Assembly: GCA_035649275.1 (NCBI GenBank)
Contig: DASRJW010000052.1
Span: 1 to 18,828 of the forward strand
Origin: Candidatus Krumholzibacteriia bacterium
GTDB lineage: Bacteria; Krumholzibacteriota; Krumholzibacteriia; G020349025
Length of the DNA: 18,828 bases
Reading direction: 5' to 3'
The translations under genes were made by a program, and so were the position numbers. The notes below the pieces were generated by a model. The model ran no database searches, was not told the origin of the DNA, and saw only the letters and a list, made by a program, of their open reading frames with translations. Shown here in pieces: positions 1-9,356 of this stretch (the first letter of the stretch is position 1; the number at the start of each line of letters is the position of its first letter).

Positions 1-625
1 TGATGAAGCCGACGACACGGAAATCTCTGGCGGTCTGCTCCGGCTTCAGCTTCCCGTGTGCTTCCGGCGGCACCTCCTTCAGCGCTCCCAGGGTGACCAC
101 GTCGCCCAGGCTGGCGCCGAGATCGCGGCCCAGCTCGAAGCCGATGACGATGCCCGGATAATGCCGGGCGTCCACGGCGTCGAAGAGCGTGGTGTCGAAG
201 CCCACGAAATCCGGTTTGATGGTCTGCATCACCCGGGTGGTCTGCGCTTCCAGCTCCGGTTCGATGCCGAGAACGATGCAGCCGTGCAAGCGCTGGGTGA
301 TGCGGGCGCCGCTGCCCAGGACGAGGATCGCCTCGCGGCGCACGAAGGGGGACTGGGCCACCACGTCGGGCAGACGGCGCAGGCGCTCCATGGTCTCGGC
401 GTGGTCGGTGAACGGTTTCTGGGACAGCACGATGACGTGGTAGTTGGTGTTGACCACGCGCCGGCGCACTTCGGTCTCGAAGCCGTTCATCACCGAGAGG
501 GTGATCTGGGGCGCCGCCACCGCGAAGATGACCCCGGTGGTGGCGATCGAGGTGAGGACGGAGATGAGGAAATGCCGCCGCCGCGGCCGCAGGTAGCGGA
601 AACCGACCTTCCAGGAGTAGTGCAC
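1..625 (-). CDS. lolC: Lipoprotein-releasing ABC transporter permease, LolC/LolE family (5' part; runs off the left edge)
   Basis: The minus strand is open from a GTG at 625 to the window edge, giving 208 residues and no stop. The product starts VHYSWKVGFRYLRPRRRHF, followed by a hydrophobic segment at about residues 19-40. It then has SVMNGFE, a motif typical of LolC/LolE just after the first membrane span. The large periplasmic domain follows (residues about 50-208). LolCDE uses ATP to extract outer-membrane lipoproteins from the inner membrane and pass them to LolA. The remaining three predicted spans would lie outside the window. The start is supported by GAAGGA at 635-630, four bases upstream. 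It begins 10 bases after the lysS stop, so co-transcription with lysS is likely; the lysS-lolC order is common in Gram-negative bacteria. MacB-like permeases are the main alternative, but the N-terminal motif favours LolC/E. Confidence 0.88.
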   Translation of the reverse strand, partial: MHYSWKVGFRYLRPRRRHFLISVLTSIATTGVIFAVAAPQITLSVMNGFETEVRRRVVNTNYHVIVLSQKPFTDHAETMERLRRLPDVVAQSPFVRREAILVLGSGARITQRLHGCIVLGIEPELEAQTTRVMQTIKPDFVGFDTTLFDAVDARHYPGIVIGFELGRDLGASLGDVVTLGALKEVPPEAHGKLKPEQTARDFRVVGFI

Positions 626-635
626 GCTGTCCTTC

Positions 636-2120
636 CTAGGCGTCGCCGGCGGGGCCCTCGCCGGCGGCTTCGGGCCGCATGGCCGGGAAGAGGAGGACAT
701 CGCGGATGGAGTGGGTGTCGGTGAGCAGCATGACCAGGCGGTCCATACCGACGCCGAGACCGCCCGCCGGCGGCATGCCGTATTCCAGGGCGCGGAGGTA
801 GTCCTCGTCGAGAGGTTGGGTTTCCAGCGCTCCGCCGGCGCGCAGGCGCCGTTGCGCCTCGAAGCGTGCCCGTTGCTCCAGCGGATCGTTGAGCTCGGAG
901 AAAGCGTTGGCCAGCTCCATGCCGGCAGCGAAGAGCTCGAAGCGCTCCACCAGTCCGGCTTGGTGGCGATGCGCTTTCGCCAGCGGCGAGATCTCCTGCG
1001 GGTGGTCGAGGACGAAAGTGGGCTGCACGAGGCCCGGTTCGACGAGGGCGCCGAAGAGCGCTTCCAACAGCTCTCCCCTGCTGGCGCCCTCGCGCCCCTC
1101 GAGGCCGTGGCGGCGCGCCTCCGCCTGCAAGGTGGGGCTCTCTGCCTGGCGCAGATCCTTTCCCGTCGCTTGCTCCAGGCCGGTGAAGAAAGGCAGGCGG
1201 GCGAAGGGCGGGGTGAAATCGAGGCTCGCTTCGCCCCAGGGAAGTCGGGTGCCCCCAGCCACTGCCTGGGCGGTGCTCGCCAGCAGCTCTTCGGTGCACC
1301 GCAGCATGTCCTGGTAGTCCCAGTAGGCCACGTAGAGCTCCAGCATGGTGAACTCCGGGTTGTGGCTGCGATCCATGCCTTCGTTGCGGAAGTTGCGGGC
1401 GAACTCGAAGACCCCCTCGAAGCCTCCGACCAGGAGGCGCTTCAGATAGAGCTCCGGAGCGATGCGCAGGAAGAGCGGCATGTCGAGGGCGTTGTGGTGG
1501 GTGGCGAAGGGGCGGGCGGTGGCGCCGCCGTAGAGGGGCTGCAGCACCGGCGTTTCCACCTCCAGCCAGCCGCGAGCCTCGAGGAAACGCCGCATCGCGG
1601 TGAACACACGGGAGCGCTTCTCGAACACGGAGCGCACCTCGGCGTTCACGATGAGATCGACGTAGCGTTGCCGGTAGCGCACTTCCTTGTCCGCCAGGCC
1701 GTGCCATTTGTCCGGCAGCGGTCGCAGCGCTTTGGCAAGGAGCTGGAAGTCCTGGACGCGCACCGTGAGCTCTCCGGTGCGGGTGCGGAAGACTTCCCCC
1801 CGCAGGCCGACGAAGTCGCCCACCTCGAGCAAGCTCCAAAGGGCGAAGCGCGGCTCTCCCAGATCGTCCTGCCGGGCGTAGACCTGCAGGCGCCCGCCGC
1901 CATCCTGGAGGTGAGCGAAGGCGGTCTTGCCGTGGCCGCGCAGCGTCATCAGGCGTCCGGCGAGGGCCACCTCCCCTCCCGCGAGCGCTGCTTCCTGGGC
2001 GCGGACCTGCTCGGTGGTGTGCGTGCGCGGGAAAGCATAGGGATACGGTTCCTGGCCTTGCCGCCGCCAGGCGTCGAGCTTCTCCAAGCGCTCCTGCTGC
2101 AGCTGTTCTGGCCGGCCCAT
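636..2120 (-). CDS. lysS: Lysyl-tRNA synthetase, class II
   Basis: This 494-residue enzyme charges tRNA-Lys with lysine using ATP in the cytoplasm. The N-terminal OB-fold anticodon-binding domain spans about residues 50-135. The class II catalytic core follows. Motif 2 is visible as FRNEGMDRSHNPEFTMLE (residues 244-261) and motif 3 as GLGVGMDRLVMLLT (454-467). The segment AGMELANAFSELNDP (399-413) is also characteristic of LysS. Length is normal for the family. The ATG at 2120 is preceded by AGAGGTG with about four bases of spacing. The gene starts 14 bases after the prfB stop, and prfB-lysS is a widely conserved pair (as in E. coli). It ends in TAG, 10 bases before lolC. Nothing suggests a paralogue such as EpmA, because the anticodon-binding domain is intact. 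Confidence 0.97.
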   Translation of the reverse strand: MGRPEQLQQERLEKLDAWRRQGQEPYPYAFPRTHTTEQVRAQEAALAGGEVALAGRLMTLRGHGKTAFAHLQDGGGRLQVYARQDDLGEPRFALWSLLEVGDFVGLRGEVFRTRTGELTVRVQDFQLLAKALRPLPDKWHGLADKEVRYRQRYVDLIVNAEVRSVFEKRSRVFTAMRRFLEARGWLEVETPVLQPLYGGATARPFATHHNALDMPLFLRIAPELYLKRLLVGGFEGVFEFARNFRNEGMDRSHNPEFTMLELYVAYWDYQDMLRCTEELLASTAQAVAGGTRLPWGEASLDFTPPFARLPFFTGLEQATGKDLRQAESPTLQAEARRHGLEGREGASRGELLEALFGALVEPGLVQPTFVLDHPQEISPLAKAHRHQAGLVERFELFAAGMELANAFSELNDPLEQRARFEAQRRLRAGGALETQPLDEDYLRALEYGMPPAGGLGVGMDRLVMLLTDTHSIRDVLLFPAMRPEAAGEGPAGDA

Positions 2121-2134
2121 GGCACCTCTTTGCT

Positions 2135-3235
<1,101 letters not shown>

Positions 3236-3251
<16 letters not shown>

Positions 3252-3862
3252 CCCCGTCCTCCACGTTGCCGGCGGCGCCGTTCGAGCTGCCGCCAGAGCT
3301 CCTCCACCTGGGTCACGAGATCCGCCCGCGAACCGCGGTTGTCGAGGCGGAGGTCGGCCCGGCGCGTCCAGACGCCGAGACGCCGCTGGCTGTGCAAGCG
3401 CGCCTCGACCTCCGCTGCACTCAAGCCCCGTTGCAGCAGCCGCTGCCGACGCACTGCCCGCGGCGCGGTGACCGCGACCACGGCGTCCACGGGCAGGCCC
3501 AGATCCAGCTCCAAGAAGAGTGCCGCGTCGATGAGGACGTAAGGCACGCCGCGCCGTTCGAGGCTCTGCAGGCGCCGGCGCAGCAGCCTGCCGATCTCGG
3601 GATGGACCAGAGCGTTGAGGGCCCGCAGGGCGGAAGGGTCGCGGAAGACGCGCCGCCCCAGACGCCGGCGATCCACCTCGCCGCCGGGGCCCAACATAGC
3701 AGTGCCGAAGCGCGCCGACAATTGTTGGCGCAGCCGCGGCAGGCGCAGCGCGCGGTGCCCCAGGCGGTCCACGTCCACGACGCGGCCGCCGTGCCGCGCC
3801 AGCAAGCGGCAGACGGTGGACTTCCCCGCCCCAATGCCCCCGACCACGGCGTAGCGCCGCAT
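3236..3862 (-). CDS. coaE: Dephospho-CoA kinase
   Basis: This 208-residue protein catalyses the last step of coenzyme A synthesis, phosphorylating the 3'-hydroxyl of dephospho-CoA with ATP. The N-terminal P-loop GGIGAGKST is at residues 8-16. The conserved Asp pair of the substrate site appears as DVD (30-32). The block LNALVHPEIGRLLRRRL is typical of CoaE, and PRAVRRQRLLQRGLS carries the lid-region arginines. The ATG at 3862 shares one base with the polA stop (TGATG), so the two genes are probably translationally coupled; polA-coaE adjacency occurs in several phyla. The C-terminus is very arginine-rich (ERRRRQRGGRGWKRL). That tail overlaps the prfB ribosome-binding site and start, which may partly explain its composition. 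No strong independent ribosome-binding site is visible. Confidence 0.94.
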
Positions 3863-6540
3863 CAGTGCGCCTCGGCCCAGTTGCGGCCGCTGCCGATCTC
3901 TACCACCAGAGGCACGGAAAGAGGCAAGGCATGCTCCATCTCGTGGCGCGCCAGCGCGGCCACCGACTCCACTTCCGCTTCCGGCACTTCGAAGAGGAGC
4001 TCGTCGTGCACTTGCAGGATCATGCGGGCGCGCCCGCCGCCGGCTTGCAGGCGCCGGTGCACCCGCACCATGGCGGTCTTGATCAGATCGGCGGCGCTGC
4101 CCTGGATGGGAGCGTTGACCGCCACGCGCTCGGCGAAAGCCCGTTGCCCCGGGTGCGCGCTCTGCAAGTCCGGGAGCGACAGCTTGCGCCCGAGGAGCGT
4201 GGTCACATGGCCCTGCGCGCGGGCGCGCTGCACCATTTCCTGGGTGTAGGCGCGGACGCCGGGATAGCCGGCGAAGTACTCGTCGATGAAGCGCCGGGCT
4301 TCCTCGACCTCGATGCCGAGCTGCTGCGACAAACCACGCGCCCCCATGCCGTAGAGGACCCCGAAGTTGACCGTCTTCGCCGCGGCGCGCTGCGCTGGCG
4401 TCACCGCTTCCGGCGCGCAGCCGGCGATGCGCGCCGCGGTCAAGGTGTGCACGTCGCCGCCGCTGCGGAAGGCTTGCAGCAAAGCGCGGTCCTGGGAGAG
4501 ATGGGCCATGATGCGCAGCTCCACCTGGGAATAGTCCGCCGACAGCAGCCTGCCGTCCGGCGCTTCAGGGACGAAAGCGGCGCGAATGCGCCGCCCCCAC
4601 TCGCTGCGGGTAGGGATGTTCTGCAGGTTGGGATCCGACGACGACAGCCGCCCGGTGGAAGCCACGGTCTGGTTGAAGCGGGTATGGATGCGTCCGGTGC
4701 GGGGATGCACCAGACGCGGCAACGCTTCGGTGTAGGTGGAGTGCAGCTTCGTCAGTTGGCGGAACTCGAGCACTTGGCGCGGCAGCTCGTGCTCCTCTGC
4801 CAAGCGTTCGAGGACGTCCCCGTCGGTGCTCCAGCCGGTACGGGTCCGCCGTCCGTGCGGCAGCTTCAGGTCGTCGAAGAGAACTTCCCCCAGCTGGCGG
4901 GGCGAGTGCAGGTTGAAGCGCCGCCCGGCAGCGCGGTAGATCGCTTCCGCCAGCGCCTCGCTCTTCGCTTCCAGCTCCCGCGACAGTTCCCGCAGGCGCT
5001 TCTCGTCCACCTTCACCCCGCAGCGTTCCATGTCGAGGAGCACTGCGGCGAGGGGCATCTCGACGGTCTCGAACAAGGGCAGCAGGTGCTCGGCGGTGAG
5101 ACGTTCGCTGAGTGGTTCGACCAGGCGCCGCAAGGCCACGGCGCGGCGGCCGAGACGCTGCAGCAGTTCGAGGCGGGCCGACGCCGACCCGGCGGTGCTC
5201 TCCAGGTGGGTGTCCAGGTGTTGGGCCGCCAAGGTTTCGAGAGCAGGCGCCGCCCGCGACGGCTCGAGCACATAGGCCGCCACCATGGTGTCGAACCACG
5301 GGGGCGCGAGGGCAAGCGCCGCCGGCTCGAGCTGCACGGCGACAGACTTGAGATCGTGCCCGACCTTGCAGAGGTCCGAGCGGGCGAGTACAGGCCCGAG
5401 CACCGGACGCAAAGCCTCCCAGGACCAGCCCGCTTCCGGCCCGGGCAGCAATCCCAGACCGCCGAGCGGCAGCTGGCCGCTGCTGTCGGCGAGGCGGAGG
5501 ACAAAGGCGGTGTCCGGCGCCGGCGCCAGGCCGAGGGCGCGCAGGCGTCCGCTGCCTGCTTCCAGCTCGGGCAGCAACGCCAGGCTCGGCGCGGCGGCAA
5601 GAGCCTGCGCCATGGCGGCGAGGCCGGCGGCGTCGTCGACGGCGTGGAGCTCTGGTGGCGCGGTGCTGCCGCGCGGCGCCGCCGGCAGCTGGCGCAGCAA
5701 CTGGAAGAACTCCAGCTCCCGGAGCAGCGCCCTGAGCCGCGGCCAGTCCGGTTCTTCCCACACCAGCGTGGCGGGGTCGAGCTCGAGGGGCACGTCGGTG
5801 ACCAAGCGCAGCAGTTCCCGGGACTGCACCGCACTCTGCCGGCCTGCCTCCAGCTTGCGGCGCAAGGCGGCGCTCGGCACTTGCTCCAAGTGGGCGTAGA
5901 GCGCATCCAGCGAGCCGTGGGCGGCGATGAGCTGGCGCGCCGTCTTCTCCCCCACGCCGGGAACGCCGGGCACGTTGTCCACCGTATCGCCGCACAGCGC
6001 CAGGTAATCCACCACCTGTTCCGGCTGCAGCCCGAGGGCCGCATGCAACTCTTCCGGACCGAACTCCTCCAAGTCGCCGGGCGTCCGCCGCCAGCGCAGC
6101 AGATGGATGGAATCCGAGAGCAGCTGCTGGAAGTCCTTGTCGCTGGTCACCAGGACCACCTGGGCCCCTTGGGTCTCGAAGCGACGTGCCAGGGTGCCCA
6201 GGACATCGTCGGCTTCGACGCCGGGAATCTGCAGCCGCGGCAAGCGGAAGGCATCGAGCATCTCGTGCAAGCGCGGCAGCTGGGCCCGCATGGAGTCGGG
6301 CATGGCGGGTCTCCCCGCCTTGTATTCCGTATCCAGGAGATGGCGGAAGGTGGGTCCCGGGGCGTCGAAGACGATGCAAGCGCGCTCCGGAGTCTTGCGT
6401 TCCAGGAGCTTGAGCAAGGTGTTGACGAAAGCGAAGGTGAGACTCGTCTCCTCGCCGCGGGAAGTGCGCAGCGGGTGGCGCACGAAGGCATAGTACGAGC
6501 GATAGGCGAGACCGGTGCCGTCGAGAAGCAGCACCTTCAT
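3862..6540 (-). CDS. polA: DNA polymerase I with an apparently inactive 3'-5' exonuclease domain
   Basis: This 892-residue enzyme fills gaps and removes RNA primers during replication and repair. Residues 1 to about 290 form the 5' nuclease domain, with EADDVLG (109-115), VTSDKDF (131-137) and GDTVDNVPGVPGVGEKTA (184-201). Residues about 295-480 correspond to the 3'-5' exonuclease fold but lack its metal ligands. The stretch aligning with E. coli D355-x-E357 reads LPELE, and the D424 block reads KVGHDLKSV. The Y/D501 block has no counterpart. The polymerase domain is intact: motif A SADYSQVELR (667-676), O-helix RAAAKTVNFGVLYG (718-731) and motif C QVHDELLFE (843-851). The ATG follows GAGGAG with six bases of spacing and overlaps the nadD stop as ATGA. 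Family A polymerases without proofreading are also known in Thermus and Bacillus. Confidence 0.96.
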   Translation of the reverse strand: MKVLLLDGTGLAYRSYYAFVRHPLRTSRGEETSLTFAFVNTLLKLLERKTPERACIVFDAPGPTFRHLLDTEYKAGRPAMPDSMRAQLPRLHEMLDAFRLPRLQIPGVEADDVLGTLARRFETQGAQVVLVTSDKDFQQLLSDSIHLLRWRRTPGDLEEFGPEELHAALGLQPEQVVDYLALCGDTVDNVPGVPGVGEKTARQLIAAHGSLDALYAHLEQVPSAALRRKLEAGRQSAVQSRELLRLVTDVPLELDPATLVWEEPDWPRLRALLRELEFFQLLRQLPAAPRGSTAPPELHAVDDAAGLAAMAQALAAAPSLALLPELEAGSGRLRALGLAPAPDTAFVLRLADSSGQLPLGGLGLLPGPEAGWSWEALRPVLGPVLARSDLCKVGHDLKSVAVQLEPAALALAPPWFDTMVAAYVLEPSRAAPALETLAAQHLDTHLESTAGSASARLELLQRLGRRAVALRRLVEPLSERLTAEHLLPLFETVEMPLAAVLLDMERCGVKVDEKRLRELSRELEAKSEALAEAIYRAAGRRFNLHSPRQLGEVLFDDLKLPHGRRTRTGWSTDGDVLERLAEEHELPRQVLEFRQLTKLHSTYTEALPRLVHPRTGRIHTRFNQTVASTGRLSSSDPNLQNIPTRSEWGRRIRAAFVPEAPDGRLLSADYSQVELRIMAHLSQDRALLQAFRSGGDVHTLTAARIAGCAPEAVTPAQRAAAKTVNFGVLYGMGARGLSQQLGIEVEEARRFIDEYFAGYPGVRAYTQEMVQRARAQGHVTTLLGRKLSLPDLQSAHPGQRAFAERVAVNAPIQGSAADLIKTAMVRVHRRLQAGGGRARMILQVHDELLFEVPEAEVESVAALARHEMEHALPLSVPLVVEIGSGRNWAEAH

Positions 6541-7133
6541 GGGCGCTCCTCACCCCGCCAGCCGTAGAGACGGTGCTTCTCGATGTAGCGCCGCACCGGC
6601 TCCGGTACCTGGTAGCGGATGCTGCGCTGCCGGCGCAACGAGGAGCGCAGCGCCGAGCTCGAGGTGGAGCACAGCGCCACCTCGTGGTAGGGCAGGCCGA
6701 GGGACCGGGCCCGCCGCCGCGCTGCCGCTGCGCCGGGGCGGGCGAAGACCAGCAGGCGCGCTTCCTGGAGCAGGTCGCGCCAGTCACGCCAGGTGTGCAG
6801 CTCGAGCAAGGCGTCGCCGCCCAAGAGAAGGAAGGGTCGCTGCCGCTGCCGCTGCCGCCGCCGCCAGAGGCGCACCGTGTCGATGGTGAAGGAAGGACCG
6901 CCGCGACGGAGTTCCATGGTGCTCAAGCGGAAAGCGGGATTGCCGCGCACGGCGAGGCGCAGCATGGCGAGGCGCGCCGCCGGGCTGCCGCGGCTGCGCG
7001 GTTTGAGCGGTGACCGCCAGGCGGGGATGAAGACGACGCGATCCAACCTTTCCCGCTGGCGCAGGAACTCCGCCACCAGCAGGTGTCCCTGGTGCACTGG
7101 ATCGAAGCTGCCTCCGAAGAGGGCGACGCGCAT
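6537..7133 (-). CDS. nadD: Nicotinate-nucleotide adenylyltransferase
   Basis: This 198-residue protein adenylates nicotinate mononucleotide to deamido-NAD, a late step of NAD synthesis. The nucleotidyltransferase signature GGSFDPVHQGH is at residues 7-17. The NadD-type segment FIPAWRSPLKP follows at about 35-45, and the C-terminal SSSALRSSLR block stands for the usual SST-x-[IV]-R motif. Between the conserved FTIDTV and LLGGDALLELHTW blocks there is an arginine/glutamine stretch (RRRQRQRQRQR) encoded by a short hexanucleotide-like repeat near 6837-6863. The ATG at 7133 lies four bases after the bamD-like stop, with a modest AGGT ribosome-binding site. The stop overlaps the polA start as ATGA, so coupling to polA is likely. 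Confidence 0.95.
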   Translation of the reverse strand: MRVALFGGSFDPVHQGHLLVAEFLRQRERLDRVVFIPAWRSPLKPRSRGSPAARLAMLRLAVRGNPAFRLSTMELRRGGPSFTIDTVRLWRRRQRQRQRPFLLLGGDALLELHTWRDWRDLLQEARLLVFARPGAAAARRRARSLGLPYHEVALCSTSSSALRSSLRRQRSIRYQVPEPVRRYIEKHRLYGWRGEERP

Positions 7134-7137
7134 GGCG

Positions 7138-7935
7138 CTACCTGGGCGTTGGCGGGGCGGTGTCCGCGGTTGGCCGCGGCCGCGTGCGCCGGGCCTGTTC
7201 GGCAGCGCGGTGGGTGGGAAAATCGGCGAGCAGGCGCTGGTAAGTCGCTTCCGCCTCTGCGGCTTGGCCCAGCTTTTCCTGGCAGCGCGCTTTCCAGAGC
7301 AAGGCGTCCGGCACCCAGCGGCTGGTCGGATACTGCGTCAGCACCTCGTCGAACCAGATGAGACCCGCCTCGTAGCGCTTCATGTTCGTCCAGGTCTTGC
7401 CCAGCTCGTACTCCTTTTCCGCCAGCTGATTGGCGATATCGGCGAGTCGCTCCGACGCCTCCTTCCCCTGCGGCGACTCGGGGTAGCGGATCAAGAAATC
7501 GTTCAGGCAATCCCGTGCCCGCAGCGCGAAGGTGGCATCGAGCTGGGGCTTGCGCATCTGGGAGAAGTAGCAGAAGCACTCCTGATAGGCCGCGTCGTCA
7601 CGCAGCTCGCTGCGCGGGAACTCCCGCACTAGGATGGAATACTCCACCGCCGCCTCGGCGTACGAGCGGCTCTTGAACTGCGCCTGACCGAGGAGGAATT
7701 GCGCCGAATCGGCGAGCGCGTGCCCGGGGTGTGCGTCCAGGAAGCGCTTCAAGTGGGTTTGCGCCTCCAGATACTGTTTCGCTTCCAGTGCCACCCGGCC
7801 GACCTCGAACTCGTAACGCTCCGAGGTCTTGCCCACCGGGATCGGGGGCAAGCCACAGGCGCTCGGGAGACAGAGGGCCGCGCCGCAGGCCAGAGCAAGC
7901 AGGAGACGCAGGCGCATGCGCCACCGCGCCTTCAC
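7138..7935 (-). CDS. bamD: Outer-membrane assembly lipoprotein, BamD/YfiO-like (TPR fold)
   Basis: The 265-residue product has a basic N-terminus and hydrophobic signal core (RMRLRLLLALACGAALCLPSAC), then helical repeats. The segments GRVALEAKQYLEAQTHLKRFLDAHPGHALADSAQFLLGQAQF and YAEAAVEYSILVREFPRSELRDDAAYQECFCYF are close to the BamD consensus. BamD anchors the BAM complex that inserts beta-barrel proteins. The lipidated residue is probably Cys27, but the lipobox (LPSAC) is not ideal because position -3 is Pro; Cys17 is an alternative. I chose GTG 7935 because it overlaps the upstream stop as GTGA and follows GGGGAG at a good distance. ATG 7917 is also possible and would give the same mature protein. 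The C-terminus ends in a Pro/Thr/Arg-rich tail. A CpoB-like or other TPR lipoprotein cannot be fully excluded. Confidence 0.82.
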   Translation of the reverse strand: MKARWRMRLRLLLALACGAALCLPSACGLPPIPVGKTSERYEFEVGRVALEAKQYLEAQTHLKRFLDAHPGHALADSAQFLLGQAQFKSRSYAEAAVEYSILVREFPRSELRDDAAYQECFCYFSQMRKPQLDATFALRARDCLNDFLIRYPESPQGKEASERLADIANQLAEKEYELGKTWTNMKRYEAGLIWFDEVLTQYPTSRWVPDALLWKARCQEKLGQAAEAEATYQRLLADFPTHRAAEQARRTRPRPTADTAPPTPR

Positions 7936-8681
7936 CGTGCTCCCCAGGAGAGGTCGTCGTCGCCGCCGGCGACCCAGCGCGCCGCCGGCCGGCTCTCTTC
8001 CAGGGCGTCCAGGAGCGCGCGCGCTTGTGCCGCTGCCGAGCCGTCGCGGACGAGCTTCCAGGCCGCGCGGGCCGCTTCCGTATCGCCCTGTGCCGACGCC
8101 AGCCGCCCTTGGAGCAAGCGGGCTTCGTCGAGCTCGGGGCGGGCGCGCAGCACCAGCTCCAGCTGTTCTCCGGCGGCGGCGAACTGGCCGCGCTCGAAGA
8201 GCAAGCGCGCCAAGCGCAAACGCCAATCGCCGTATCCCGGGCAGAGGCGGAGCGCGCGCCGCATTTCTTCCTCCGCTTCGTCCAGCAGGCCGTAGCTCTT
8301 GTAGCGCTCGGCCAGCGCCGCGTGGCGCTGGGCCAGATCGTCCAGTGCTGCTTCTGGCAAGTGGCCACCGCTCTTGTGCACCAGCCGGTCGAAGGCGCGC
8401 AGATGTTCCCGGGCGACCTGATAGGCGCCGCGCTCGAAGAGAAGGATGGCGAGGTTCAGATGCGCCTCGGCGTAGTCCGGGTGCAGCTCCAGCGCGCGCT
8501 GCAGGTGCGACTCGGCGCGCAGCGGCTCACCGGCGAGCGACAGCGCCAGTGCCAGCTGATGCTGCACGTCCGGCCACTCCGGCCGATGGTAGGCCGCCTG
8601 TTGCAGGAGACGCACCGCGTCGGCGAAACGGCCGAGGCCGATGAGGTGGCGACCTTGCGCCAGCGCCTGCTGTGGGTCCAA
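7932..8681 (-). CDS. Tetratricopeptide repeat protein of unknown function
   Basis: The 249-residue product consists almost entirely of TPR-like helical pairs, at about residues 5-35, 36-68, 70-100, 115-148, 150-182 and 184-212. Examples are LALALSLAGEPLRAESHLQRALELHPDY and AERYKSYGLLDEAEEEMRRALRLCPGYGDWR. There is no signal peptide, so it is probably cytoplasmic. It ends in a short acidic tail with a Trp (GGDDDLSWGAR). The start is a TTG, chosen because AAGGGA lies five bases upstream (8692-8687) and the codon begins just before the first repeat; no nearby ATG fits. Its stop overlaps the bamD-like GTG start by four bases, so the two are probably made together. TPR domains bind proteins, but the partner cannot be read from the sequence. 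A membrane-assembly role is only suggested by context. Confidence 0.85.
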   Translation of the reverse strand: MDPQQALAQGRHLIGLGRFADAVRLLQQAAYHRPEWPDVQHQLALALSLAGEPLRAESHLQRALELHPDYAEAHLNLAILLFERGAYQVAREHLRAFDRLVHKSGGHLPEAALDDLAQRHAALAERYKSYGLLDEAEEEMRRALRLCPGYGDWRLRLARLLFERGQFAAAGEQLELVLRARPELDEARLLQGRLASAQGDTEAARAAWKLVRDGSAAAQARALLDALEESRPAARWVAGGDDDLSWGAR

Positions 8682-8720
8682 TGCCGTCCCTTTCTTGCCG
8701 CCCGCGCCTTACGTCTCGCC

Positions 8721-9356
8721 TCAGTTGGAGGTGTCCTGGTTGGCGAAGAAGAGCACAATCAGGCCGACGACGATGCCCGTCACCACCACGGGCTCGACGA
8801 GCTTGTTCCAGCCCTGCGGGGGCAACGTCGCTTTCAGGTAATCGGAGCTGCCTTTCTCCTCCACCGACGGCAGATCCTCTTGTGCGATCTCGTCCACCAC
8901 CTTGGCCTCTGCTTGCTCGCCCCAGAGGATGCCGCCCGTGTCTTGATCCAGGAGGCGGGCGAAGATTCGAGCCCGGGCCTCGCGCGCCACGCGCTTCTCC
9001 CCCAGCCACGCATGGCGCCAGCTACGAGTGTAGGTGATCCCTAGATCCACGACCTCGAACTCGAGCACCGGCCCGGTGGAATCGGGCAGCGCGCGCACCT
9101 GGAATCCGGCCACGGCAAGCTCGGCCGTGAGGGTGTTTTCCACCATGAAGGAGCCGTCGTGGCTCCCGACGCTGTGCACTGCCAGCATGCTGCCACGCTG
9201 CGACTCCGGCAGCTTGCCGCTCAGGTCACGGCAGGCGGAGCGCGCCGCATCGCGCACCAGGTCGAAGTTGGTGACCGGCCCTTCCTGGGCGGAGAGTGTC
9301 CCGAAACCGGCGATGACGGCGCCACCGAGCCACACCCGCAGCATCGCGGTCCGCAT
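8721..9356 (-). CDS. Secreted or periplasmic protein of unknown function with a C-terminal membrane segment
   Basis: The 211-residue product has an N-terminal signal peptide (MRTAMLRVWLGGAVIAGFGTLSA, likely cut before QEG). The mixed alpha/beta domain that follows contains SMLAVHSVGSHDGSFMVENTLTAELAVAGFQV (residues about 55-87) and EFEVVDLGITYTRSWRHAWLGEKRVAREARARIFARLLDQDTGGILWGEQAEA. A hydrophobic helix near the C-terminus (EPVVVTGIVVGLIVLFFANQ) could anchor it. The order 'stress name-like strand, enabling helix TAELAVAGFQV, then ILWG' vaguely recalls the FlgO/CsgG/GNA1162-type periplasmic domains, but I cannot assign it. ATG 9356 follows GGAGGAGAG with longish spacing; an in-frame ATG at 9344 is an alternative. 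It is followed after 39 bases by the TPR gene and then the bamD-like gene, which hints at an envelope role. Confidence 0.75.
   Translation of the reverse strand: MRTAMLRVWLGGAVIAGFGTLSAQEGPVTNFDLVRDAARSACRDLSGKLPESQRGSMLAVHSVGSHDGSFMVENTLTAELAVAGFQVRALPDSTGPVLEFEVVDLGITYTRSWRHAWLGEKRVAREARARIFARLLDQDTGGILWGEQAEAKVVDEIAQEDLPSVEEKGSSDYLKATLPPQGWNKLVEPVVVTGIVVGLIVLFFANQDTSN

Noticed and set aside
56-724. Plus-strand open frame at the left edge
   Set aside because: It lies opposite the LolC fragment, whose minus-strand frame is continuous and carries the SVMNGFE motif.
3865-6567. 900-codon open frame on the plus strand opposite polA
   Set aside because: It mirrors polA almost exactly, its translation is low-complexity Gln/Arg/His/Gly-rich with no recognisable domain, and GC-rich third positions explain the lack of stops.
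7936-8226. N-terminal extension of the BamD-like protein
   Set aside because: It is Arg/Gly-rich shadow sequence over the TPR gene; the signal peptide starts after GTG 7935 or ATG 7917.
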